From DATBLE01 sp963791425 (lineage in GTDB: Bacteria > Actinomycetota > Thermoleophilia > Gaiellales > Gaiellaceae): 64,000 bases of DNA. Position 1 is the stretch's first letter; each line of letters opens with the position of its first letter. Location: NCBI GenBank assembly GCA_963791425.1, contig CAWBSE010000002.1, forward strand, positions 1-64,000, in the 5' to 3' direction. Shown here in pieces: positions 15,832-24,625 of the stretch. Below the pieces are notes generated by a model, which did no database searches, had not been told where the DNA came from, and worked only from the letters and a program-made list of their open reading frames with translations. Position numbers and translations under genes: made by a program.

Positions 15832-16917
15832 CTACGCGGCGATCCGGAAGAGCTGCCCACGCTCGGACACCGCGTACAGCCCGCCGCGCGCGTCCTCGCC
15901 GAACGAGGTCAGCGCCGGAATCGTGAACGGCTCCCGGCGGAGCGAGGTCGCCTTCCCCTTGACCACCTTCAGCGACCAGACCGTCCCCGCGCAGTAGTCG
16001 CCGTAGAAATACCGCCCGGCGAGATCGGAGCGCGCCTTGCCGCGGTAGACGTAGCCGCCCGTGACGGAGCAGCCGACGCCGTGGGAGTACACCTGGATCG
16101 GCCCGCGGTACGGCGCACGGGGGTCGAGCGTCCGAGAGCGGTCGTACGGCGACCGGCCCTCCCACACCGCCCAGCCGAAGTTCTGCAGCTGCCCGAGCTG
16201 CGCACGCGGCACGTAGTCGACCTCCTCGAACCGATCCTGGCCCACGTCGCCGATGTACAGGTCGCCGTTGGCCCGGTCGAACGTGAACCGCCACGGGTTG
16301 CGCAATCCGTACGCGACCAGCACCGGCCCGGGGTCGGTCGCGTCGACGTCGAGCTTCCAGAGCTTCGCCAGCTTCGTGTCGAAGGTCTGGCCGTTGTTGT
16401 TCGGATCGCCGCCGGCGCCGCCGTCGCCCATGCCGATGTAGAGCTTCGCGTCGGGGCCGAACTGCAACTGGCCGCCGTTGTGGTTCGAGAACGGCTGCTT
16501 CACGAAGAACAGCTGCCGCGCCGAGTCCGGGTCGGCGCGCGTGCCGTCGGAGCGGTACTCCACGACCCGCGTGTCGCCGTTGGTGTCGGTGTAGTCGACG
16601 TAGAAGAGGTGGTTCTTCGCGTAGCCCGGGTGGAACGCCATCGACAGCAGACCGCGCTCGCCGCCGCTCGCGACGAGCTTCGTGATGTCGAGGAACGGCT
16701 GCGAGCGCACCCGCCCGTTCTGCACGACCCGGATCCGGCCGGGCTGCTCGACGACGTAGAGCGTCCCCGGCTCGCTCGCCGTCGCGGTCACGTACGTCGG
16801 AGAGTCGAGGCCACGGGCGACGACGACCGGGCCCTTCGCCGGCGCCCCGGCCGCGGCGGCCGGCACTACGACCAGCACCGCGGCGAGCGCGAGGACGCTA
16901 GCGCGCGAGCAGGACAC
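15832..16917 (-). CDS. PQQ-dependent sugar dehydrogenase-type beta-propeller protein
   Basis: A 361-residue exported protein of the glucose/sorbosone dehydrogenase (GSDH) family. Residues 1-26 are a signal peptide. LDSPTYVTATASEPGTLYVV opens the six-bladed propeller; ERGLLSMAFHP, GGQLQFGPDAKLYIGMGDGG and GLRNPWRFTFD are family blocks; YIGDVGQDRFEEVDYV and NFGWAVWEG follow. In characterised members a quinone cofactor oxidises aldose sugars outside the cell; whether this one binds PQQ cannot be seen. The GTG at 16917 lies 20 bases inside the TrkA gene, so the two are co-transcribed. Confidence 0.85.
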   Translation of the reverse strand: MSCSRASVLALAAVLVVVPAAAAGAPAKGPVVVARGLDSPTYVTATASEPGTLYVVEQPGRIRVVQNGRVRSQPFLDITKLVASGGERGLLSMAFHPGYAKNHLFYVDYTDTNGDTRVVEYRSDGTRADPDSARQLFFVKQPFSNHNGGQLQFGPDAKLYIGMGDGGAGGDPNNNGQTFDTKLAKLWKLDVDATDPGPVLVAYGLRNPWRFTFDRANGDLYIGDVGQDRFEEVDYVPRAQLGQLQNFGWAVWEGRSPYDRSRTLDPRAPYRGPIQVYSHGVGCSVTGGYVYRGKARSDLAGRYFYGDYCAGTVWSLKVVKGKATSLRREPFTIPALTSFGEDARGGLYAVSERGQLFRIAA

Positions 16918-17560
16918 GCCTAAGTTCGTCTTCCTTGCCCGGCTGGAGAATCGCCAGCACCTGGTCGCCGGCGCGAAGTGCCGTGTCGCCGTCTGCGATC
17001 TCGAACTGGCCGTCGCGCTTGACGGAGATCAGCCGCGCACCCTCGGGCAGCGCCAGCTTGTCGATGCGCGTGCCCGCACAGTCGGCGTCCTGCGGGATCT
17101 GCACCTCGACGATCTCGACGTTCTCCTTCGGCAGCTCGAGCAGGTGGACGAGACCGTGCTCGGGCACCTCGTGCTCGATCAGCGCCATGATCGACGACGT
17201 GGCGCAGACCGTCGGCGAGACGCCGAGCAGGTCGAAGTGCACCTGGTTGCGCGGATCGTTCACGCGGGCGATCACCTTGTCGACGCCGTACTTCTCGCGG
17301 GCGAGCTGGCAGATGACGATGTTGTCCTCGTCGTCGCCCGTGGCCGCGACAACGATGCTCGGCGGCCGCTGGATCCCTGCCCGCTCGAGCACGAAGAGCT
17401 CGGTGGCATCGCCGTTGATGACGACGTGCTCGAACTCGTCCTCGAGCCTCTCGAACCGGTCGTGCCGCTGCTCGACGAGCGTCACCTCGTGGCCGCCGCG
17501 CAGCAGGCTGCGCGCCAGGTTCGCACCGATCTTCCCGCCGCCTGCGATCAGGACGTACAT
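16898..17560 (-). CDS. trkA: TrkA/CeoB-like potassium uptake regulatory protein (RCK_N plus RCK_C)
   Basis: A 220-residue cytosolic regulator. AGGGKIGANLARSL (residues 5-18) is the Rossmann NAD-binding motif of RCK_N; VEQRHDRFERL and INGDATELFVLERAGI are further conserved blocks; residues 140-215 are the RCK_C (TrkA-C) ligand domain ending DQVLAIL. Such proteins gate potassium channels or transporters in response to NAD(H), ATP or c-di-AMP. Its ATG overlaps the stop of the second TrkA gene by one base (TGATG), like the mycobacterial ceoB/ceoC pair. The channel partner is probably one of the APC proteins just upstream. Confidence 0.85.
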   Translation of the reverse strand: MYVLIAGGGKIGANLARSLLRGGHEVTLVEQRHDRFERLEDEFEHVVINGDATELFVLERAGIQRPPSIVVAATGDDEDNIVICQLAREKYGVDKVIARVNDPRNQVHFDLLGVSPTVCATSSIMALIEHEVPEHGLVHLLELPKENVEIVEVQIPQDADCAGTRIDKLALPEGARLISVKRDGQFEIADGDTALRAGDQVLAILQPGKEDELRRVLLAR

Positions 17561-17982
17561 CAGGCAGTGGCCTCCGGCACCGCGCACGAGCGGACAGCCT
17601 CTTCCAGGCCGCCGATCGCGCTGGAGGTAGGGCAGACGACGCGCATGCCCTGGCCGGAGTAGAACTCTGCGCGGGCCGGGTCGAGCAGCCGGACGACGAC
17701 GCACTGGACACCGAAGCGCTTCTGGACGACCTGGCCGACGACGATGTTGGTGTTGTCGCCGGAGGTGGAGACCACCACGGCGTCGGCGTCCTCGACCCCG
17801 GCGCGGCGGAGCACGGACGTGTCCATGCCGTGGCCCACGACGAAACCTCCGTCCCAGCCCTCGCCGAGCCGGCTCAGCGCCTCCTCTTTCTCGTCGACCG
17901 CGACGACGTCCCAGCCCTCCCCGCGCAACCCGTGCGCGAGCGACGAGCCGACGCGCCCGCAGCCGATGACGATCGCCTTCAC
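17560..17982 (-). CDS. TrkA-N (RCK_N) domain protein, CeoC-like partner
   Basis: A 140-residue protein with only the NAD-binding RCK_N fold: IVIGCGRVGSSLAHGL at the start, VVAVDEKEEALSRL next, and DADAVVVSTSGDNTNIVVGQV in the middle. The C-terminal RCK_C domain is missing, so it is about 80 residues shorter than a usual TrkA and probably works as a partner of the full-length protein encoded one base downstream. It starts nine bases after the stop of the APC transporter gene, within one transcript. Confidence 0.85.
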   Translation of the reverse strand: MKAIVIGCGRVGSSLAHGLRGEGWDVVAVDEKEEALSRLGEGWDGGFVVGHGMDTSVLRRAGVEDADAVVVSTSGDNTNIVVGQVVQKRFGVQCVVVRLLDPARAEFYSGQGMRVVCPTSSAIGGLEEAVRSCAVPEATA

Positions 17983-17991
17983 GCAGTCAGC

Positions 17992-19890
17992 CTAGCCTAG
18001 GAGCTCTTCTTCCAAGAGACCCTGAGGATAAGCCAACACCATGACCTCGCACAGCGCGTTTCGCAGCACGTAGTCGACCGTCGGGCTGAAGAACCGCGAC
18101 TGGCGTCGCCAGCGCGGGGCCGAGCCCATCACGATCAGATCGGCGCCGATCTCCGCCGCCTTCCCCGCGATCGCCTCGCCGATCGCCCGCGCACGGATCG
18201 TGTCGCCCTCGATCGTCACGCGGTGCTCGCCGGCCAGCGTCCGGGCGTCGTCGAGCGACGCGCTCGCGCGCGCCTCCTGCTCGGCCATCTCTGCGTCGAG
18301 CGGCAGCGAGAGCGGGACGCGGATCACGTGCAGCGCATGGATCGTCCCGCCGCGCTCCTCGGCGAGCTTGATCGCGGTCGCAAGCATCTCCTCGCCGATC
18401 GGGCCGAGCTTGACCGGGACGAGGATCCGCTCGTACTCGCCCTCGCGGGCGGGCACCAGATCTGGGGTCGCCGCGTCGACGTGCTCCATCAGCCCCGCCC
18501 CACGCGTCCTGCGCGCGTAGACGTAGAGCGCGGCCCCGACCAGGAGCCAGATAGGCCCGCCGATGCGGGCGGCGGGGTGCGTGCTCAGCGAGACGATCCA
18601 GAGCGCCGCGACGAGCGGGATGCCGATCAGGGCGGCGATCGGCACCGGGCGGCCCTTGATCCGGATGTTCAGCGGAACGAGGAACGGCCGCGGCAGGGCG
18701 GGCTCCTTGAAGCGCAGCCGCACGACGGCCGCCTGCGCGATCGCGAAGGTGATGAGGACGCCGAAGCTGTACAGGCCGGCGAGGAACCGGGCCTCGCGGC
18801 CGACCGACGCCGAGACGATGACCAGCGCAATCGAGACGGCGGCGGCGCCGAGGATCGCCGCGGGCGGAAGCGTGCTGCGCCGGCCGAACGTCCCGAAGAC
18901 GTGCGGGAGCATCTGGTGGCGGCCGAGCGAGTAGACGACGCGGCCGACGCCCGAGATCGACGTCGTCGCCGCGGCGAGCAGGATCCCGGCGCCCGTGATG
19001 CCGACCATGACGCGGAGCGCGTCCACGAGCACCGCCGGCATGTGCCCGTTGAGGGCGGAGACGATCCCGACGAGCGGCGCCTGGATCCACTGCCGCGCCA
19101 ACTCGCTCGACCCACCGACCGCCGGGAACGCAGCAACCGCGACGATGCCCATCAGCACCGAGACGAGTACTGCCGCACCCAGGCCGACGAAGAGGCTGCG
19201 CGGCATGTTCTTCCCGGGCTCGCGGGCCTCCTGCGCCAGGTTGGCGAGCGTCTCCAGCCCCGTGTAGGCCAGCATCGCGACCGGCAGCGCGAAGGCGAGC
19301 CCGTGCCATGTCGGCGCGAGGCCCGGATGGGCACCGTGGGTCAGGTCGGACGGCGAGAACAGGAAGGCGAAGCCGAGGATGATCAGGATCACGTCGGTGA
19401 TGAACGCGACCACCGCGACGACGATCGCGATCCGGTAGAGCCCCGGGCGGCGGATCAGCCGCAGCAGCGTGATCGCGAGGACGATGAACACCGCGGCGAC
19501 GACGTCCCACGGGTGGCGGGTGAGCCGCAGCCAGCCGACCGCGTGCCCGAAGTAGTGCGGCGTGAACAGCGCCGCCAGCGCGATCACGATCGTGTAGTCG
19601 AGCAGCAGCACCCAGCCGGTCAGAAAGCCGATCGGGTCGTTGAACGCGCGCCGGGCGAGCATCGCCGCGCCACCGGTCTCGGGGATCGCCGCCGTCCCCT
19701 CGGCGTACGAGAGCGAGACGAGCATGAAGATCGCCCCGGCGACGAGCAGCACCCACGGCGTCAGTCCGAGCGCGAAGAGCGCGACGATCCCGAGTGCGAA
19801 GTAGATCGACGAGCCGACCTCGCCGTACGCGACCGAGGCGAGCGACTCGCCGGTGAGGCCGCGAACGAATCCTGGGAGGCGGCGGGGCAT
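17992..19890 (-). CDS. APC superfamily transporter with C-terminal UspA domain (KimA-like layout), copy 1
   Basis: A 632-residue protein. Residues 1-470 hold about twelve membrane spans of the APC fold; SVAYGEVGSSIYFALG near residue 20 is the unwound first span, and AYTGLETLANLAQEAREP near 230 is the conserved span 6 region. Residues 490-625 are a cytosolic universal-stress-protein domain (ERILVPVKLG, ADLIVMGSAPR). It is usually annotated as an amino-acid permease. The B. subtilis potassium importer KimA has the same build, and the direct link to two TrkA genes makes potassium a serious candidate substrate. Start ATG 19890; the longer upstream frame overlaps other genes. Confidence 0.85.
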   Translation of the reverse strand: MPRRLPGFVRGLTGESLASVAYGEVGSSIYFALGIVALFALGLTPWVLLVAGAIFMLVSLSYAEGTAAIPETGGAAMLARRAFNDPIGFLTGWVLLLDYTIVIALAALFTPHYFGHAVGWLRLTRHPWDVVAAVFIVLAITLLRLIRRPGLYRIAIVVAVVAFITDVILIILGFAFLFSPSDLTHGAHPGLAPTWHGLAFALPVAMLAYTGLETLANLAQEAREPGKNMPRSLFVGLGAAVLVSVLMGIVAVAAFPAVGGSSELARQWIQAPLVGIVSALNGHMPAVLVDALRVMVGITGAGILLAAATTSISGVGRVVYSLGRHQMLPHVFGTFGRRSTLPPAAILGAAAVSIALVIVSASVGREARFLAGLYSFGVLITFAIAQAAVVRLRFKEPALPRPFLVPLNIRIKGRPVPIAALIGIPLVAALWIVSLSTHPAARIGGPIWLLVGAALYVYARRTRGAGLMEHVDAATPDLVPAREGEYERILVPVKLGPIGEEMLATAIKLAEERGGTIHALHVIRVPLSLPLDAEMAEQEARASASLDDARTLAGEHRVTIEGDTIRARAIGEAIAGKAAEIGADLIVMGSAPRWRRQSRFFSPTVDYVLRNALCEVMVLAYPQGLLEEELLG

Positions 19891-19892
19891 CT

Positions 19893-20057
19893 CTAGCGAC
19901 TCACCATGTAGAACCGAAGGGCGCCGGCGGCGACGAGCATCCCGCCGATGATCAGGCCGACGCCGCCGCCGATTCCCGCCTGGATGGTGCGCGCGATCAC
20001 GACGAGGCCGAGCAAGACCATCACGGCCGAGATCGCCGCGGTTCCGCCCCTTCTCAC
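19893..20057 (-). CDS. 54-residue two-span membrane protein between the two APC transporters
   Basis: From GTG 20057 (overlapping the stop of the upstream transporter, GTGA) to TAG at 19893-19895, two bases before the next transporter start. The sequence has two hydrophobic spans (VMVLLGLVVIARTI and VGLIIGGMLVAAGALRF) joined by a glycine-rich turn. I do not know a family. Its exact fit between two overlapping genes argues that it is real and translated with them, perhaps as an accessory subunit of the transporters. Confidence 0.6.
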   Translation of the reverse strand: MRRGGTAAISAVMVLLGLVVIARTIQAGIGGGVGLIIGGMLVAAGALRFYMVSR

Positions 20058-21952
20058 GCCGCCCGCTTCCCGGCGGCGATGAGCACGCGACACGGCGACT
20101 CGCGCAGGACGTAGTCGACGGTTCCGCCGAACAGGCCGCGGCGTCCGGCGACCGCCGAGCGCGGTGCGCCGAGCAGGACGAGCTCGGCGTTGCGGCGGCG
20201 GGCCTCGTCGACGATCGCCGGCCCCGCCTTGCGGGCACGGAGGAGACGCGTGACGGCACGGACGCCGTAGCTCTCGATCAGCGCCTGCGCGTCGTCGAGA
20301 AGCTGCTCGGCGGCGTCCTGCTCCACGGGCAGGTGGGCGTCGAGCGGCAGCGACAGCGGTACCTCGATCACGTTGACGACGGCGACGGTGGCACCGCGCT
20401 GGGCGGCGAGGCGCGCGGCGGCGACCAGCGCCTCCTCGCTCTCGCCGGTGCGCTTCACCGGCACGACGATCGTGCGGTACTCGACGCTCAGCGAGGGGCC
20501 GACGACGAGCATCGGCGCCCGCACCGTCTCGCTCATCGGCACCTTGACGACGCGCGTGCGGTACAGCCAGTAGAAGACGAACCCACCGGCGAGCCAGGCG
20601 AGCCCGGCCCAGCGGGCCGGCGGGTACTGCACGACGACGACGACCCACGCGATCGAGGTGCCGAGCCCGCCGACGACGGCGAACAGCGGGATGTCGAGCC
20701 CGCCGATCTGGAGGTTCGGTCGGGCGCGGTAGAGGTCGGGCTCACGTTTCTCGCGGCGCAGCTGGATGATCGACGCATGCGCGATCGTGAAGGAGAGCAT
20801 CGCGCCGAACGAGTACATCGTCCCGAGAAAGTTGACCTGGCCGGGGAGGAGCACCGCGATCGGGATCACCGCGGCGAAGACGATCAGCGACAGCCACGGC
20901 GTCTTGAAGCGCGGGTGGAGCCGGCGGAAGACCTCGGGCAGCTGCCGGTAGGTCGCCATCGAGTAGGTGATCCGCGAGGCACCGATCACGCCGGCATTCG
21001 TGGCGATGAACAGGATCGTCGCGGCAAGGATGCCGACGTAGATCTTCGCGGAGCTCAGGACCCAACCGTGCAGGCCGAGGTTCTGGACGAGACCGAGCAC
21101 CGGGTCGTTCTCGAAGCCGCCCTTGTCCGGCGGGAGGCCGAGCTTCGTCACGTAGTTGCCCGCCGCGTCCTTGTAGACCGGGAGCGCCGACAGCGCGACC
21201 AGCGGCAACGTGAAGTAGATCGCGAACACGGCGACGGCGACGAGCCGGATCGATGCCGGGATCGACGTCGTCGGGTCGCGCGCCTCCTCGGCGAGGTTGG
21301 AGACGGTTTCGATCCCCGTGTACGCGATCATCGCCACGGGAATCGCGAGCGCGAAGTTCCCCCAGGTGGGTGCGATCCCCCAGTGGACGTTCGCGGTGAG
21401 GATGTGCGGGCTGAAGACGACCGCGAACCCGATGATCACCAGCACCAACTGGGTGGCGAAGTCGACCACGGCAAGGAAGACGTTCAGGCCCGCGGCCTCC
21501 TTGACCCCGACGATGTTGATCGCGACCAGGATCAGGATCACCGCGGCGCCGGCGATGATGTCCCACGGGTTCGTCCTCAGCGGCTCCCAGAAGATCGACA
21601 GGTAGTGCGGAACGAAGAACGCCGAGATGGCGATCGTGATGATGTAGTTGAGCATCTGCGCCCAGGCCGCCCCGAACGAGACGACCTCGTTGAAGGCGTG
21701 TCGCGCGAAGCTCGCCGAGCCGCCCGCCTCGGGGTAGCGGACGGTGCCCTCGGCGTAGGTCGCCGCCGTGGCGGCGAAGATCAGGCCGCTGATCAGGAAG
21801 ACGAGCGGCGTCAGCCCGAGTGCGATCGCCGCCGTGACTCCGAGCGCGTAGTAGATCGACGAGCCGACGTTGCCGTAGGCGGTCGAGAAGAGCGCGGGCG
21901 TCCCGAGAACGCGCTCGAGCCCCTGCTGCTTGCTGCGGCGCTTGTGCGGCAC
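20054..21952 (-). CDS. APC superfamily transporter with C-terminal UspA domain (KimA-like layout), copy 2
   Basis: A 632-residue protein of the same design as its neighbour. STAYGNVGSSIYYALG near residue 24 is span 1; AYTGIETVSNLAEEARDP near 215 is the span 6 region; residues 485-630 are a UspA domain with two typical strands (YRTIVVPVKRTGES, AELVLLGAPRS). The extracellular loop around residue 270 is longer than in copy 1. It is the first gene of the transport operon. The 200 bases upstream are filled by palindromic repeats, so its promoter must lie within them or the gene depends on read-through from the pyrophosphatase gene. Confidence 0.85.
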   Translation of the reverse strand: MPHKRRSKQQGLERVLGTPALFSTAYGNVGSSIYYALGVTAAIALGLTPLVFLISGLIFAATAATYAEGTVRYPEAGGSASFARHAFNEVVSFGAAWAQMLNYIITIAISAFFVPHYLSIFWEPLRTNPWDIIAGAAVILILVAINIVGVKEAAGLNVFLAVVDFATQLVLVIIGFAVVFSPHILTANVHWGIAPTWGNFALAIPVAMIAYTGIETVSNLAEEARDPTTSIPASIRLVAVAVFAIYFTLPLVALSALPVYKDAAGNYVTKLGLPPDKGGFENDPVLGLVQNLGLHGWVLSSAKIYVGILAATILFIATNAGVIGASRITYSMATYRQLPEVFRRLHPRFKTPWLSLIVFAAVIPIAVLLPGQVNFLGTMYSFGAMLSFTIAHASIIQLRREKREPDLYRARPNLQIGGLDIPLFAVVGGLGTSIAWVVVVVQYPPARWAGLAWLAGGFVFYWLYRTRVVKVPMSETVRAPMLVVGPSLSVEYRTIVVPVKRTGESEEALVAAARLAAQRGATVAVVNVIEVPLSLPLDAHLPVEQDAAEQLLDDAQALIESYGVRAVTRLLRARKAGPAIVDEARRRNAELVLLGAPRSAVAGRRGLFGGTVDYVLRESPCRVLIAAGKRAA

Positions 21953-21987
21953 CGGCGAACTCTATGCCCGGCGCCTGTCGTCCCCTC

Positions 21988-22151
21988 CGGACATGGCAGG
22001 GGTCTGACCCTGTCCGTCCGTTGTGGTCACGTCCGAACCGATACGAAAGGGCGCCTGGTTGTCCCCACTCCGCACAACCAGGCGGACAGGCCGATCGGAC
22101 ACGGCGGTGCCGGACATGGCAGGGGTCAGACCCCTGCCATGTCCGAAACGG
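21988..22151. repeat. Dispersed palindrome-family repeats, copies 2 and 3, with a perfect 15-bp hairpin
   Basis: The gap between the pyrophosphatase and the transporter holds two copies of GGACATGGCAGGGGTC. The second (22111-22145) is a perfect inverted repeat: 15-bp arms (22111-22125 and 22131-22145) around TCAGA. It is followed by CCGAAACGG, as at the 48.2-kb site. It starts six bases after the pyrophosphatase stop and can form a stable hairpin on both strands. No T-run follows, so I class it as a repeat that may also end or stabilise transcripts. Confidence 0.75.
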
Positions 22152-24197
22152 CTAGCTGTGAATGCTGACGATCAGCGGAATGATCAGGATCGCGACGATG
22201 TTGGCGATCTTGATCATCGGGTTGATCGCAGGCCCGGCGGTGTCCTTGTAGGGATCGCCGACCGTGTCGCCCGTGACGCCGGCGGCATGGGCTTCCGAGC
22301 CTTTGCCCCCGAACGCCCCGTCCTCGATCATCTTCTTTGCGTTGTCCCAGGCGCCGCCGCCCGAGGTCATCGCGATCGCGAGGAAGATGCCGGTGACGAT
22401 CGTCCCGATCAGCAGGCCGCCGAGCATCTTGGCGGAGATGATCCCGACGACGATCGGGAACGCGATCGGAATCGCCGCGGGGAGCATCATCAGCTTGAGC
22501 GCCCGCCCGGTGACGATGCTGACCGCGCGCGAGTAGTCGGGCCGCGAGGTGCCCTCCATGATGCCCGGATCCTCCCGGAACTGGCGTCGCACCTCCTCGA
22601 CCACCTCGCCGCCGGCGACGCCGACCGCGGTCATCGCGAGTGACGCGAACAGGAACGGCATCAACCCGCCGACGAACAGGCCGGCGATCACCCACGGGTC
22701 GTTCAGGCTGAAGAACGTCTTCAGCCCCCCGTCGTTGAGGCCGCGCGTGTATTCGTCGAACAGGATCAGCGCGGCCAGGCCGGCCGAGCCGATCGCGTAC
22801 CCCTTGGTCACGGCCTTCGTCGTGTTGCCGACCGCGTCGAGCGGATCGGTGATCGCCCGGACCGACTCGTCCAGGTCGGCCATCTCGGCAATCCCGCCGG
22901 CGTTGTCGGTGACGGGGCCGAACGCGTCCAGCGCGACGATCAGGCCGCACATGGAGAGCTGCGCCATGACGGCGACGCCGATCCCGTAGAGCTCGTGACC
23001 CGCCGCGTAGTAGGCGCCGATGATGCCGGCCACGATCGTGATCACGGGCAGCGCGGTGGCGCGCATGCCGACGGCGAGGCCGGCGATGATGTTCGTCGCG
23101 TGCCCGGTCTGTGACGCCTCGGCGATCGACTTCACCGGATTCCAGCGGGTGCCGGTGTAGTACTCGGTGATCGCGACCAGCGCGAAGGTGACGCCGAGCC
23201 CGATCAGCGCCGAGCCGTACAGCTGCCAGAAGCTGAACTTGCCGCCGTCGAACGCCATCGTCACGGGGATGAAGCCGATCGCGGACAGGATTGTCGCGAC
23301 GATCACCGCCTTGTACAGCGCGTTCATGATCGCGTTCGGGCCGTTGCCCGCGCGGGCGAAGAACGTGCCGACCACGGAGGCGAGGATCGAGATCCCGCCG
23401 AGTGCGAGCGGGTACAGCCAGAGCTGGCCCGTCGGGAAGGCGGTGCCGAGCAGCATCACGGCAACCGCGGTGACGGCATAGGTCTCGAACAGGTCGGCGG
23501 CCATGCCGGCGCAGTCGCCGACGTTGTCGCCGACGTTGTCGGCGATCACGGCCGGGTTACGCGGGTCGTCCTCCGGGATGCCCGCTTCGATCTTCCCGAC
23601 CAGGTCGGCGCCGACGTCGGCGGCCTTGGTGAAGATGCCGCCGCCCAGCCGGGCAAACACGGAGATCAGCGATCCGCCGAACGCGAGCCCGACGAGATCG
23701 TCGATCGCGGACTGCGGCGTGTGGTTGAGCCAGTCGGTGAGGATCCCGTAGTAGCCGGCGACGCCGAAGAGGCCGAGGCCGACGACGAGCAGGCCCGTCA
23801 CCGATCCGGCGCGGAACGCCACCTGCAGTGCAGGCTTGAGCCCTTCCTTGGCCGCCTCGGCGGTCCGCACGTTCGAGCGCACGGCGACGTTCATGCCGAT
23901 GAACCCGGCCGCGGCGGAGAGGAGCGCGCCGATCAGGAAGCCGATCGCAGCCCCCCAGCCCAACTTGTTGTAGAAGCCGAGCAGGAGGAAGGGGACGATC
24001 GCGACGATCGCGATCGTCGTGTACTGCTTTTTCAGGTACGCGGCTGCGCCTTCCTGAATGGCACGCGCGATCTCCTGCATGCGCTCGCTGCCCGCAGGCC
24101 GCGAGAGCAGCCAGTACACGAGATAGAGGCCGTACAGCACCGCGACACCCGAACAGATCAGCGCGAACAGCACGGCATGGTCCTTGAAGAAGTCCAC
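22152..24197 (-). CDS. hppA: Membrane-bound proton-translocating pyrophosphatase, K+-independent type
   Basis: A 681-residue integral membrane enzyme with about 15-16 spans that pumps protons using pyrophosphate hydrolysis. DVGADLVGKIEAGIPEDDPR (around residue 190) is the substrate loop; NVGDNVGDCAGMAADLFETY follows; GNTTKAVTKGYAIGSAGLAAL holds the subtype switch. Lys 461 in GNTTKA marks the potassium-independent subfamily (the dependent type has Ala). It recycles pyrophosphate made in biosynthesis and acidifies the outside of the membrane. It has its own upstream region of about 130 bases and ends in a palindromic repeat. Confidence 0.95.
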   Translation of the reverse strand: MDFFKDHAVLFALICSGVAVLYGLYLVYWLLSRPAGSERMQEIARAIQEGAAAYLKKQYTTIAIVAIVPFLLLGFYNKLGWGAAIGFLIGALLSAAAGFIGMNVAVRSNVRTAEAAKEGLKPALQVAFRAGSVTGLLVVGLGLFGVAGYYGILTDWLNHTPQSAIDDLVGLAFGGSLISVFARLGGGIFTKAADVGADLVGKIEAGIPEDDPRNPAVIADNVGDNVGDCAGMAADLFETYAVTAVAVMLLGTAFPTGQLWLYPLALGGISILASVVGTFFARAGNGPNAIMNALYKAVIVATILSAIGFIPVTMAFDGGKFSFWQLYGSALIGLGVTFALVAITEYYTGTRWNPVKSIAEASQTGHATNIIAGLAVGMRATALPVITIVAGIIGAYYAAGHELYGIGVAVMAQLSMCGLIVALDAFGPVTDNAGGIAEMADLDESVRAITDPLDAVGNTTKAVTKGYAIGSAGLAALILFDEYTRGLNDGGLKTFFSLNDPWVIAGLFVGGLMPFLFASLAMTAVGVAGGEVVEEVRRQFREDPGIMEGTSRPDYSRAVSIVTGRALKLMMLPAAIPIAFPIVVGIISAKMLGGLLIGTIVTGIFLAIAMTSGGGAWDNAKKMIEDGAFGGKGSEAHAAGVTGDTVGDPYKDTAGPAINPMIKIANIVAILIIPLIVSIHS

Positions 24198-24328
24198 CTA
24201 CGCTCCCTTCACCCTCACAAAGTCGGCGCCGAACCCGATCGGCGCGCCAAAACCAGTCTCACAAGCGCGGAAGCCTATCCGATCGCGAGGACGACCCGTC
24301 CAGTGCCGTCGCGCGTCGAGCGTCGACC

Positions 24329-24625
24329 CTAGGCGGGAGGCGCCGCCGCCGCCGCGTAGGCGAGCTGCATGTTCGCGACCAGCTGGTCGAGGTCGCGCGT
24401 CAGCTCGGGCGGGATCGAGTCCTTCAGGACGGGCACGAGCGCGCGCAGCGACTCGATCGCGAGCTTTGCCTGCTCGAGGTCGCGGCCCTCCTCACCGAGG
24501 CTGCGGTAGCCGAGCTGCGAGACCGTGAACACGGTCTGGACGAGGACGTCCGAGACCTTCAGCTTCGCGAACTCGGCCTGGAGCTGCTCCAGCAGCTCCG
24601 TCTCGGTCGGCTCGCTCTCAGCCAC
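24329..24625 (-). CDS. DUF1844-like small protein
   Basis: A 98-residue acidic, helical protein. LAIESLRALVPVLKDSIPPE and LDQLVANMQLAYA match the C-terminal half of DUF1844 proteins, whose role is unknown to me; the N-terminal half (VSDVLVQTVFTVSQLGYRSLG) fits the first helix. It overlaps the GCS2-like ligase gene upstream by eight bases, so it is translated from the same message. No cysteines, signal peptide or membrane span are seen. Confidence 0.6.
   Translation of the reverse strand: MAESEPTETELLEQLQAEFAKLKVSDVLVQTVFTVSQLGYRSLGEEGRDLEQAKLAIESLRALVPVLKDSIPPELTRDLDQLVANMQLAYAAAAAPPA

Noticed and set aside
18223..19896. 557-codon plus-strand frame full of Arg, Asp and Glu
   Set aside because: Exact antisense of the APC-UspA gene, no motif, codon pattern of a shadow frame.
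17992..21952. Simple amino-acid permease pair
   Set aside because: The generic annotation ignores the UspA domains and the TrkA linkage; I keep it only as the alternative.
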